From Ptiloglossa arizonensis (taxonomy: Eukaryota; Arthropoda; Insecta; Hymenoptera; Colletidae), in assembly GCF_051014685.1 (NCBI RefSeq), contig NC_135052.1:11243105-11307104 (forward strand): a stretch of DNA of 64,000 nucleotides, in the 5' to 3' direction. The notes under the pieces were generated by a model that worked only from the letters and a program-made list of their open reading frames with translations, did not search any database and was not told the DNA's origin. Position 1 is the first letter of the stretch, and the number at the start of each line of letters is the position of its first letter. The position numbers and the translations under genes were made by a program. Of this stretch, positions 1 through 10,623 are shown one piece after another.

Positions 1-3000
1 TTAAAATTCAACAAATTTCTATTACATTTTTGTGACAAGTAATGTATAATCATTTTTTTATTATTATCGTATCGTATTAATTTCTGTGTACACAATTTTA
101 TCATTGTCCTTCAATGAAAAGGTCTAATTGAACATTAATAGATATAACGATTCTTTTATCGTACATATGAATTACTTGTTATTTATCGTACAGTGCTTTC
201 TATCAAACCTATCCTTTTTACGGTATCTATTGCATTGTTCGGAAAGTCATTTCGTTTTCCAAAATGGAGAACATATAATTTAATAAAATGTTTATACACT
301 CTAAAAAAATCGTGTTTCATTTTCACCAAAAAAAAATGAACAACCCAATATATATGATAAACGGTTTTGTTAGAAAGACACGTTAGATCATTCTCATCTT
401 AGTAAGAAAGATTTGGCAGAAATTATGAACCCACCGTCGATAATAATGTTTAAATAAAGAAATTTGTTCGAGGCGTGCTATCATTCTGTCTCGCGCTCTG
501 TAAACAAGAGAGGTTCGTGCCTGAAGGCCTTCCCCAGATTCCCAGAAAAGTTCTTTTTTCGAGAGTACAAAATTCCCAGCAGATCTTTGATCTCGACACA
601 TTTAATCTTGCGAGGAATTCGGCACGGGAAACCTGTTTTTTTCCCAAACCTCCCTTTCATACGGGTTTCTTCCTTTCCTGACCCAAGTGAAGGCGTGCCT
701 CAATTTGAAGATTTTTCGAGAATTTTCTCAGCCGAACTCTTCTTACGTGAGAGCCACGAGAAAACGAGAGAAACATTAACCGCGCGTGTTTTCGCATAGG
801 AAGAGAATTTTACCTTTCACCGAAATTCAATTCAAAATTGAACACGTTCTAATAGAAATGCAAGCACATTCGATAAGAATTGAGAACACAATATCGAAAA
901 ACCCTGACGAAGGAAAACATCCATATCTAGATAAGAATATTTTGGCAAAGATAAATGAAAACTCATATTTGTGAAAATTTAGCCAATCATACTAGATATA
1001 TATTCGAATCGATTTATTACAGTTTCGAGTCTGTCGAAACTCCCATTCTTCGTCGTTACATTTTTCTGGATGTTAACACACTTCTGACAGTACCACGATA
1101 CAATTCTCCTAACGATCCTCCAACGATATCTTGCTCTCGGAAATACCGATAGAAAAATCAAATCGCATTTTTCTCTGTAGAATAGGATTTGCTCCAAGGT
1201 TATCCAGATGGTGGAGAAAGGAACCGTGGCGCCATTGATGAGCCACAATTACGGTACATTTACGCGTTCTTACCCTAGAAGACGGTGGAAGGTTAACTGC
1301 GCCGTAATAAATTGAAAAAATACAGTTTTTCTCCGGACACCAGTACGCACATAAATTGCGAAGATTGCGTAAAGACTGTATTTTTTTTTAAATAATCGAA
1401 CGCCACGGTATAAAGTGACTAAGCAATAAATACAGATGTTCGTCGTTTCTTAATTTTATTGTCGGAAGCATTTTTCACGCTCTTTGGGTGAAATTTATGA
1501 CTTCGCGATCGAGGCATTTCTCACTCGTGTTTGTATTTCTGGGAACTGGATCGATCATTGAATTTACGTTTAATATTTTAAGCGAAGAGGCGTAACGCAA
1601 ATCAAATACCATTAAGAAGCATTGTATATTTCGAATACAATACCATCGGATCGATTTTACGATTATCGTTGAAATTTTCTTTTACGTTCGACTAAAATTC
1701 CTCTTTACCTCGAGATTCAGAGTACTTCTAAAGAGTTCTTTTTTGGTATCGACTTCTCTTCTCCGTGACAATTCCATATTTTATTCTCTTCTGAAGCAAA
1801 CGAGGGTTTCTCGAAACGTCCATGTTTGAAATTACCAACGAGTACTTCGCTCCATTGAAATCGACTCTAAAATCATTTCCACGCGTCGAGTTACGTTCTG
1901 TACTTGATTAAAGAAAGAATGAGAAAATTCCCGATTCAGAGTAGCTCTGGGGGAACTATTCGAGGACCCTGGTTCTACTTTTCGGCGATCTCGCGGTCGA
2001 CGAAGGAAAAACGAACTCGTTCGTTCGAGTTTCTGTGCCGGACATTGCGCAAGCCACGCACTCAAATGGATTGATGCCTATTACGAAGCGGCATAAGGCG
2101 TTCGCTTTCATTAAGGAAAGTATTTCTGCTTCGAAGAAGGCCCATAAAGGGCCGTCGTCGTCGTTGCGCGTCGCTTTTCGTTGTCGCTCTCGTTCGCCCG
2201 TTAATCGTCGCGACGCTTTCGAAATATCGCGCGGATGATGGCGCGGTTGGAAAATTTCTAAAAGATGATTCAGGTTTCTGAGAATCCGTGATCGTAATAG
2301 CGATCCAATTGCGGCCATAACGAAAAGGAAATTATGTGAAACAGAACCGCTGATGTTAATGCAAACGTGTAATCGAGAGTTTCGAATCTTTGGTACGAGA
2401 AAACGTATATCGTCGAGGTTTTATGATTCTTACCAGGTTAGTATCGCTCCACCGTTAATTGGACGATACGAAATAAAAAATGAAACAAGTGTTGGACGAT
2501 AAGAAACTTGCGATTTAGAAATTTGTATGGAAAATTTTTAAAATGGAACAAATTCAAGGAATTTGAACAAATTGAACGTGTTTCTTTACTTTATCCAAAT
2601 TTTTCTTCCAAGTATGTCTCTGTACGCGAATCTTCAATAGGAATAACTTTCTTTCTTTCGTTTCATGGATTATTTTTTATACAGGTATTTTTAATATTAT
2701 ATTCTTTCTATTCTCGTCTATTAAGTTCTATACTGTGCTATATAATATAATAAATAATATAAATAATAATATATACACGAAGAAAACTGAAAAAATACTG
2801 TGTTGTTTGAGTGCAGAAGATACGAACGAGAGTCCTGAAAGCCATTAGGGTTTGAGAATAGGAATGTGGCGAAAAAAGAAAAGATAAACTTTGAGAAAAT
2901 TGGTTCGTAAGAACCGGAAACATCTATCTGCAGGTCTGATACGAAATACAGGTGTAAAATTAACGCGGTTGCCTTCTTTTGTAAGCGTAACGAAAAAGTT

Positions 3001-4771
3001 TTATTCAAATACAATTCCTAAGATACCTATCGATGGATGATTTCTAGAAAATAATAAACTCGCGACTCTGCTGACAAGTTTAAAATAAAAGTAGTTAAAG
3101 AATTGCATCTTTATTTAAATTTCTAAGAATAAGACAAATACTACTGTGATCGACATTCACTTATAAATTATAAAACATCTTAATCACAAAAAGGGGAACA
3201 CATTGATTTACCAAACTCCAAAAGAGATGTGTAGAACAACGATGTTTCTTCAAACGAATATTTTTCCTCAATTGCTGTTACAAAGTTAAATATACCATTG
3301 TAACTGCAAATAATATTACATCGAATTATTAGTTGTTCAACTTTGCCAAGTTTTACGGTCACACGCTCGCAGGAACACGACATTTGTAATACCGAAAGAT
3401 TAATGAATGCAGCAAATTACCGACACTTTCTCTATTCATTTGTATCGAATTTATCAACGTGTCCCTACAACTTCACGTTACCGGTGAGCAAAGCCGGAGA
3501 AATATTTACGAAAGTTTTAGTAATTCGTTCAATTCCCAAGAACGTTCAATGGAAACAGAAACGATCGACGAGACATTAACAGACAAATATGATTTAGAGT
3601 TGCAAATACTCCGTGAGAAGGCAAAAATTGCTAGTATCTATCACAGTCAACGAGAAAAATTCCAAAAGAACCCTCATCGTTCTCACATCGTTCACGCCAG
3701 TTTACATTTCTTTCAATTCGTAAGAGACTTAACATCACCTTAAAATAAAGGGGCAACGCATTGATTATTTATCGTCTACAATATTTCTCTTCGTCCCTTG
3801 CAACATTCTGTCACGAAATTTACTAACTTCCCAATAACCCGTTCGTGAAAATTGCTTTACCTTCGTTCGAAGTAATTGCGGTGTACACCGGACGATATAT
3901 AATACTTCGTTCGAGTAATCGTCCACGCGGAGATTTATCGAAATTCGTTCGATTAACGGCCCGTGTTTTCCGTTTCCATTTCGCGTAAGAAATGTCACGT
4001 CGTGTAAAAGTGTGACGGAAAGCCGCGCGAAACGACACGATCGAGGAATGCGAAAATATTTATAAAACGCGATCGCGTTTCTCCCAATAACACAAATATT
4101 TTTTCCGGTGACTCGACTCCTTCTTCTTCTTTTCATCGATCCAATTTCGCTAGCCTCTTGTCGCGTAATAATTCAAATCGGTGTTCGTAGTGTCCAGTTG
4201 CCCAGCAGGAAGCGAACTCGAGACACACGTTAATATCTTCGCGATTGCAGTTCCGTGACCCAATTCGCCGTAGCGATTTAGCGAAATATTGCCCGGATGA
4301 TTCAATGACGGTCTAAGAATCGTGAGGGGTTCCGTTCGTTTTATTATGTAATCGGACACGAGATCTCGACATGCATCGAAGTGTGTTGCGTAAACGCGCG
4401 TCACAGCGACTAATTTTGTTTTCCTTTTCTTTTTTTTTCTTTCTTCTTTATTAGTTCGCAACTCCAAAGACTGCGCAGAGAAGAACGTGTTTCGGTATTC
4501 AATTACGTTCCGATTTATTTATCGTTTTAACAAGCACGTTCAACGAAACCGTTGTTGGTATCATTCAGGCCACTATTATTGTACTTTTTATCAGACTGAC
4601 ATACACATCTTGAGCAACGTTGAAAATTATTAGACTCGTAACAATTTTTATCTTAACGTTCATGGACTCTTGCTCGAGACCATCTTAACAAGATGGATAA
4701 ATTGAAATGATTTCTGGGAGAATGTAAAGTAGGAAGTATCGATTAGATCGTTACGATCGATTCCTTTATAG
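1..4771. other. AT-rich stretch without a recognised gene
   Basis: Apart from the MITE copy at 235-349 I see no coding exon here that I can defend. The open frames are short, have no recognisable domain and overlap on both strands. The least random-looking piece is a plus-strand ATG frame at about 3549-3743, which reads METETIDETLTDKYDLELQ and continues with a charged, helix-like stretch. It could be an N-terminal exon of the membrane-protein gene downstream, but I could not join it in phase. The rest looks intergenic or intronic. Confidence 0.5.
235..347 (-). mobile_element. Mariner-type MITE, copy 1 (truncated)
   Basis: This copy lies in reverse orientation relative to the other four in the window. 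It begins with the inner part of the terminal repeat (TTGTTCGGAAAGTCATTTCG) and continues through the family's shared core, including the complement of AGAGTGTATAAACATTTT and of the GAAACACGATTTTT block. It ends at GAACAACCCA. The outermost TTAGG is missing on the left, and about 15 bp of the right terminal repeat is deleted. It has no coding capacity and is a decayed non-autonomous element. Confidence 0.8.
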
Positions 4772-4987
4772 ATCGTTCTAATATTTTGTGAAACCTTTTC
4801 TAATCAAACTTTCGAAACTATTATCATCATAGGAACTCTTATCGTGCAAATCCTAATGTATCTATTTCACAAACACTGTTTTCAAACAAGTGTTTCAATG
4901 GTGGACCAATTATTTCATACAAATATCGTCGAGTATAAATATTCTTTTAAAGAAAGCACAAGAGTTCCAACGGAATTGAAACAGTAA
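4772..4987 (+). CDS. Candidate exon with a transmembrane segment (partial)
   Basis: After a plausible acceptor (TCCTTTATAG) an open frame runs to a TAA at 4985. It contains a strongly hydrophobic segment reading TIIIIGTLIVQILMYLF, preceded by a possible N-glycosylation motif (NQT) and followed by a polar, charged tail. It lies just upstream of the membrane-protein exons at 5.1-7.2 kb, on the same strand, and would supply a first membrane span. I could not find a clean donor in the phase the next exon needs: GTAACA at 4984 is in the wrong phase, while GTGTTT and GTTCCA would fit the phase but are weak. It may belong to that gene, to another membrane protein, or be chance. Confidence 0.35.
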   Translation: MVLIFCETFSNQTFETIIIIGTLIVQILMYLFHKHCFQTSVSMVDQLFHTNIVEYKYSFKESTRVPTELKQ

Positions 4988-5102
4988 CAGTTTCTTCGGA
5001 TCATTTATTATTTTCTATCGAACTTCACACATTTCCATTTGTGTTTCTTTAAACGGTTCCGTAATTTTAAGATATTCGTGTAGATAATTGTCCTTGCTAC
5101 AG

Positions 5103-7156
5103 AAACATTCCACTTTGTTCATCATTACACGAACAAAGAACTTCGAAAAACGACCACGTCCGTTCCCTTCTTACCCGAAGAAAACAATTTGGTTTTTCAC
5201 GTCTATCCAATTTGTATGCTAACGAGTGTCGTGTTCGCAATTTTATGGCTTACCACGCAGATCTTTGCGAAGAGGCCCTATATCGTTAGTAATTTCAATT
5301 CCAGTTATTAATTTTAACTTTTTTACACGATGGAATCACTATCGTTCGAACTATATACTATGACGATTCGAGAGGACATCGAAAGCGTTTTTATCGACTA
5401 ATCCTTTCGGTTTAAAATTTAAACGCAATTTTTGGTCGAGTTTCATTAACTGATAATTTTGTTAAAACAATTTTAAACAAATTGTAAATGTACGGTGTTG
5501 CTTGTATATTAAGAAACATATTATATAATATATACACGTGCGATTACATATTGTACTGCATAAAATTATTCACTTTAAAATATCACGTACATGTATATGT
5601 TATGGTTAAATCAAAAAGGGTTGATAAAACGTACGTTAGAGGAGTAGTAATTCGATAATTCCCAAATTCAAGCGATTAAACAAAACGTTTCTCATAAATG
5701 GACACAGGTACTCATTGGATGCTTCGTCGCAGCTTTTTTAATGTTACTGGCAGGAATCATGGAGATGTTGCATGTTCACATATACATCGATCTCAATAAA
5801 GTTTCCGACAAGGACCTGTTATCGCATCCTATTTTTATTCACAATTTTGTTATGTGTTTGATGTCCATATTTTCCATGATTATATATCTCATACATGGTT
5901 GGATTCTATTCGAGTACTGCCGTTTGGTATGTTAAAAAATTCTATCAAGTACGAATTAAATCGTAACGAAATTAATCGATCGAGTTCCTTAACGATTTCT
6001 ACGATCTCTTCAATGTTCGTTTTCCTTCTTGAGAGCATCGAAATGTTAATAAAAATTCAAAGTTATAAACAAGTTTAAACGTAAAAGTTTCCAATTGTTC
6101 AAATATTGTCCTCAACTTTCAAAGGTGTAGTCTCAATTCGCAGAAAATTTCAGCTACTCTCAAACAGTTATTTATAAATTCGATCAATGGCAATCAATTT
6201 ATAGTTTTCACCAGACATCTCGTCATTAAAATGAAAATTAATTAATTAATTAATTGTAATGGTACAAAAACTGATTGGACAGAAATATAGTCCACGGTAC
6301 AATAAATAAATGTTACACGTGTACACAACAGAATATTGTACGCTTTATTTTATCCAGTAACTTCAGTTTCTATTCACAGTTTCTTCTATAACATTATCGA
6401 TGTTTCTCTCTGTTCCAGATACGCTTGTATTGTGAAATAATTTACATCTAGTTTTCGTTGTAGAACAAAAAACAAGAACGTAACGACAATGTTAATAACG
6501 ATTTGCAAGTTTCCACTTCCAGTGCAGATACCGACACAAGTGAGATCTTTGAGTCTCGAGAAAAGGTCAGCAAGCGTGAAAGTAAAGGGAAAAAGGAACC
6601 CGGTGAACTGGATCTAATTTCCACTTTAGAAAAATTTCCTTCCTTGACATCGATATCACGGACAATTAAGATCGTAAGTAAAAAATAACGGATGTCTTTC
6701 AACTTCTTAATTGCTCCTTTTATTCTTTAATTATAGTTTATGATAATAATCTTAAGTATACTTAATTTAATAATTACAATGAGTAATCACAGTGCATGCA
6801 TACATTTCAATGAATTGTTATCATTAACTTTATGAATTTATATTGCATTTCACGTGTTGTGAATATGTTAAGAATATTCTTGAATGTTTATAATATACAG
6901 AAAATGTTCTGCTATTAGTACGAAAAGTTCCTTTCACAATGTTCCGAATGTTGGTGATACGTTTCAAATTTTGTCAAATCGATATAAAATAGTCATGAAT
7001 CCATAACATGTACGAAAAGCATAATATTATTTTCAGAATGTGGACGAAGAACCTGTTATTTTATATTGCTGTTTTGTTGATTGCTACAATTACATAAAGC
7101 ACGAACTTCGTACAAAACCGCCTACTCACGAATTTCAAGTGATTCATGTAATGTGA
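5103..7156 (+). CDS. Multi-pass membrane protein, unrecognised family (spliced, 5' incomplete)
   Basis: Four exons join in phase: 5103-5284, 5708-5926, 6464-6673 and 7037-7156, with the stop TGA at 7154. The junctions show CTACAG at the first acceptor (a second possible acceptor would start the exon at 5084, also in frame), then GTTAGT/ACACAG, GTATGT/TTGTAG and GTAAGT/TTTCAG. Exon 1 gives a polar loop and a membrane span around YPICMLTSVVFAILWLTTQ. Exon 2 gives two more spans (VLIGCFVAAFLMLLAGIMEM, and FIHNFVMCLMSIFSMIIYLI through HGWILF) separated by a short polar loop. Exon 3 is a hydrophilic Ser/Lys/Glu-rich tail of about 70 residues. Exon 4 ends with a Cys/Tyr-containing stretch and a short basic tail. 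The layout suggests a three- or four-span protein with a long cytoplasmic C terminus. I recognise no family, the initiator exon is not located, and function is unknown. An alternative acceptor at 6419 would instead give a short hydrophobic tail and a stop after ten codons. Confidence 0.6.
6237..6255. repeat. (TTAA)n microsatellite
   Basis: A short run of ATTA/TTAA repeats lies inside the intron between the second and third exons of the membrane-protein gene. It is a simple AT repeat with no visible function. Confidence 0.7.
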
Positions 7157-9317
7157 TGCTTTTTATCAAATAAAATAGACTTATTCGAAACTTGACATTC
7201 GCGCCTTCTACGAACACGAAAGTGACACCTGTGAGCAATCATTTCAAACTTCCGCTCGGAAAACTCTTGCCGATAAAGTATTCGATTCGTAATACATTAA
7301 CCAAACGAGATATAGAATAGACAAATGAAATATAAAATATAATGAGATATAATTTCATTTTACAGGAGCTGATATCCTAAACGATGTATAAAAGAGACAT
7401 AACAGGAAATCAAACGATGCTCCTTTGTGTCATACATCAGGAATTGAAAACCTTACCATTTTCGTGTCACTTCCAATATTATCGATTCAGACTGAGACAA
7501 AATATTAAATGTAAAAATTAAAACTAAACATGACGAATATTAATTATTTTGACAACAATCAGAAATACAGATAGGTCCTGAGAAATAAAATACCAATCTC
7601 GTAAAATATCAGTGACTTTGAAGCAAACGTTTAATTTACGAATTCCAGAAACTAAATTGAACTGACCTACCGAGGTTTGCAAATGTAGAAACCTAGTCAC
7701 TGTAAATTACGTTTGTTCGTACAGATGGAGCATAATGACAACATTTCAGCAAAATGAGAGTACCAATAGTTTCAAATCTACAGCTACTCAATTTAATAAA
7801 ACACTTTGATAAAGTTTTTCATTTATTATCCGATAATCCGTTAATCCGTTAATCCATTAATTCGTTAATCGTTAAGGCGAATGATTTCTGTGAATTTTTG
7901 TCCCTCTACGCGATTGTTCCTTTACGCGATTAAAATTAATTTCTGTAGTTTATATAATCGTTTACAACGCACAAATAAGATGCATATTGTAACATTAATA
8001 TTCGGAACATGTGTATATGTTAATAACAATCGCATAGACGGACAAAAATTCACAGAAACCGTTCGTCTTCACAGATTTCGCAATATCATGACGTTTATTT
8101 ATCACAATTATTAACAACGGTCGTAAGACCATAGTTTAAATAATTATTAACAATGTCTTGGTTTAAATAATGGCACTGAATTGGTAAGAAAACGTTAGAG
8201 CTTCGCAACACGAATAGCATACCTGCAAACTTTAATTCGTGTATAGTACACATCCCTTAGCACAAAATGCGTTACAAATCGCTGATACCTTTGGAGGTGG
8301 GTATTTCAGATTGTGTAACCTGATTTCACATTAGATAAATCGTGTATTGTAGGTCACGTCTCTGGATAAATCATTCCTGTGTCACTTTCAACTAGGGTTA
8401 TCAATATTCACTGGAACCAAATTTCAAGCATATTAGGTATAGGAATTACAACTTCATATGACTATAATTAACTATGTAACTAGTAATCAGAAACCAAGTG
8501 AAATGTAGCATAGATGGTGATATATATAAATACTGGTCTCAGTATTTCGTTTAAGTATAGAGATTTTAAAAACTATTTTCAAATGAAAAACTGAAATCAA
8601 TAAAGATACTAAACGTAGAAAGTTTAAGAGATGAATGATCAAACAACACTAGAAATTTTCATATCAGATCGTTTGACTTATAAATTAGGACCACATAGAG
8701 GGAATAGAAACAAAGTAGGAAACGAAAAAAGACTACTCGTATTACATGTAATGAATGTCAATTAGACAAATTTCAATTGCATATTCAGTCTATTCTATAC
8801 CTTGTCAGTGCAGCCTTAATTGAAAAGGGTCGTAGGTAATTTCAGAGCATTAGTAATACTCAACTGTCAGTACATGAATCAAATGTGAAATTGAATGAAA
8901 CAGTTGTAATAAAACATATATAAACGATTTAATCGACATATTGGAAAATAATAATTTATGCCATAAAATGGTTAATACTGTTAGCAAAATACTCAATGTT
9001 TCGTGGAGAGTCGGTGGTAAGAATACTTAACCTCAAAGAATAACATGAACACTTTTTTAAATAAAACAATTTAAATGAAATGATAATAAAATCGTTTCGA
9101 TTTAAATAGATTTCATTTTTCAAACAAATATTTACGTCGAAATATTCTTCTATAAATATAAAAATTAATCTGCCACTATACAAGTAAAAATAATATTTGT
9201 AGGTGTGTTGTTTTATCAAGCATTTTATTAAAAGCTATATGAAAATACATTACATAGGACAAGCTTGATTAAAACATATATAATTTTGATTACTAAGAAA
9301 ATATATAATTGTTACAG
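7157..9317. other. AT-rich non-coding stretch
   Basis: This covers the 3' flank of the membrane-protein gene and the DNA ahead of the COMMD7-like exon. I looked for the missing upstream exons of the COMMD gene, in particular a penultimate exon coding for the Trp-Lys-Phe-Gly type sequence that precedes the COMM strand, and did not see one. The only regular structure is the short tandem at 7833-7875. Confidence 0.5.
7833..7875. repeat. 8-bp tandem repeat (TTAATCCG)
   Basis: About five degenerate copies of TTAATCCG follow each other (ATAATCCG, TTAATCCG, TTAATCCA, TTAATTCG, TTAATCG). This is a small minisatellite with no visible function. Confidence 0.65.
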
Positions 9318-9493
9318 TAACTGCAGCGAGCAATGAATCAGATAGTGTTGGAAAATCATTTCTACAGCTAAAATTAGAGTTAGAAGAAGATGCTAAAACT
9401 AAGAATGTCTTTATAGAAATGACGATAAGTCAATTTTATAGATTTTTACACGATCTAGAAAAAGCAAAATCTAATCTTGACTTGCTAATTTAA
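9318..9493 (+). CDS. COMMD7-like protein, terminal coding exon
   Basis: A good acceptor (ATAATTGTTACAG) opens a frame of 57 codons that ends at TAA 9491-9493. The residues are the C-terminal half of a COMM domain. The key blocks are VTAAS, then GKSFLQLKLELEED, then NVFIEMTISQFYRFLHDLEK. This matches the end of animal COMMD7 (an FLQLKL block followed by ENVYIE-type and QFYSFLH-type blocks) better than the other COMMD members as I remember them. COMMD7 belongs to the COMMD/commander proteins involved in endosomal recycling and in modulating NF-kB. The exon starts in phase 1, so the upstream exon must end with the first base of a Val codon. I could not find that exon upstream in the window, so either the intron is long, the exon is one I missed, or this is an isolated fragment. 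The intact frame and conserved motifs argue for a live exon. Confidence 0.75.
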
Positions 9494-9615
9494 ACAAGTA
9501 TTGCTGTTTGATAATTCAATTCTTTAACAATCATTATTCGTTATATATTTCTGTACATTATCGATTATACATTTCAGAGAAAATGTTATAAAAATAGAAC
9601 TATATTAAATACAAT

Positions 9616-9621
9616 AATAAA
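9616..9621 (+). terminator. Poly(A) signal AATAAA, COMMD7-like gene
   Basis: A canonical AATAAA sits about 120 bases after the COMMD7-like stop codon. It is the nearest plus-strand signal that I noted. The DNA is so AT-rich that a chance occurrence is quite possible. Confidence 0.45.
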
Positions 9622-10109
9622 GTTATAGTATGGTAATTTTCAATTGTATAGCAAATTATATATAATTACATTGTACTTTTATTTTTAAAACTAAATAAAA
9701 ATTCCATTGCATAAATTACAATGTCAGTTCATAAAAAAATATTTCATACCTTAAGAGATTACCAAGTCTCCACTCTTATTTACAAATATATACAATTTAA
9801 TTGGTTTCTCAGTGATCAAGAATCAAATTGTACATTCAACTGTATAATAAAATTAAAGTATTTCGTATTAAATGATAAAAGTGTTTGAAAGAATTCTTAA
9901 TACCATTTCAAATTCCATTTTGGAGTTTCATGTATATTCTGTTTTGAAGATGTCATCTGAAAATGATATAAATTTTTATAAATAACATGTAGGATTAAAA
10001 CATTTTGTTTAAACAGTTTACGTTATATCTTAAATATTACAGATATTAAGTGGATACTTAAAAACAAAGTTACATTAACGTTTAAATGATAAATAGAAAA
10101 CTGGAAAAC

Positions 10110-10117
10110 TTTATTTA
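10110..10117 (-). terminator. Candidate poly(A) signal TAAATAAA, DSTYK
   Basis: Read on the minus strand, this is an overlapping AATAAA-type signal about 510 bases after the DSTYK stop codon. It would give a 3' UTR of ordinary length. No closer canonical hexamer was obvious to me. Confidence 0.4.
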
Positions 10118-10623
10118 TTCTTCAATAGTTAATATACAATTTTTAATTTCGTTATTCTTTTCTTATTAATAGTAACATGTATTTATCACAATCAGCTAAC
10201 ATATGTAATAAGTTCTATGTCCAGGTATATTTTGTCATATCTTATAAAAATTTTAAATATATCCCACTACATAAATATATAAAACAATACCAAATATTGC
10301 AATCGCTTACATTCCTCAGATAAATAAACATTTATGTAATGATTATAATCACTTAATTATATTATATTTACACAAATTAGTACATTTTGCTATTATGATT
10401 TGCAGTGAACAAAGTAATAAACGTAAAATATAAAATTTATAAAAGAATAACACTAATAAGGAGCTCGTCAAATTAATACTGCATTGAAAATACCATTGAA
10501 GAAAAAAGTCAAATATGCATAGCAGAAAAGGATAAATTGTTTTATAATCATAGTTTAAACGCGATTAAATACAGTCAAATCAATTTCAAAGTATAAAATC
10601 AGAGTAAAGAACATGAAATATTA

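Larger units (their letters stand above)
9494..10623. other. Convergent 3' ends of the COMMD7-like gene and DSTYK
   Basis: This very AT-rich spacer separates the stop codon of the plus-strand COMMD7-like exon from the stop codon of minus-strand DSTYK. It contains poly(A) signals for both directions (9616-9621 plus, about 10110-10117 minus). I see no ORF worth reporting. Most of it is probably 3' UTR. Confidence 0.6.

Noticed and set aside
3459..3743. Plus-strand 94-codon frame with a charged, helix-like middle
   Set aside because: It looked slightly protein-like, but there is no domain, and no donor in it joins in phase to the membrane-protein exons.
4772..4987. Possible odorant-receptor C-terminal exon
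   Set aside because: A loose resemblance to an insect odorant receptor membrane segment was considered, but the following residues lack the usual conserved C-terminal pattern.
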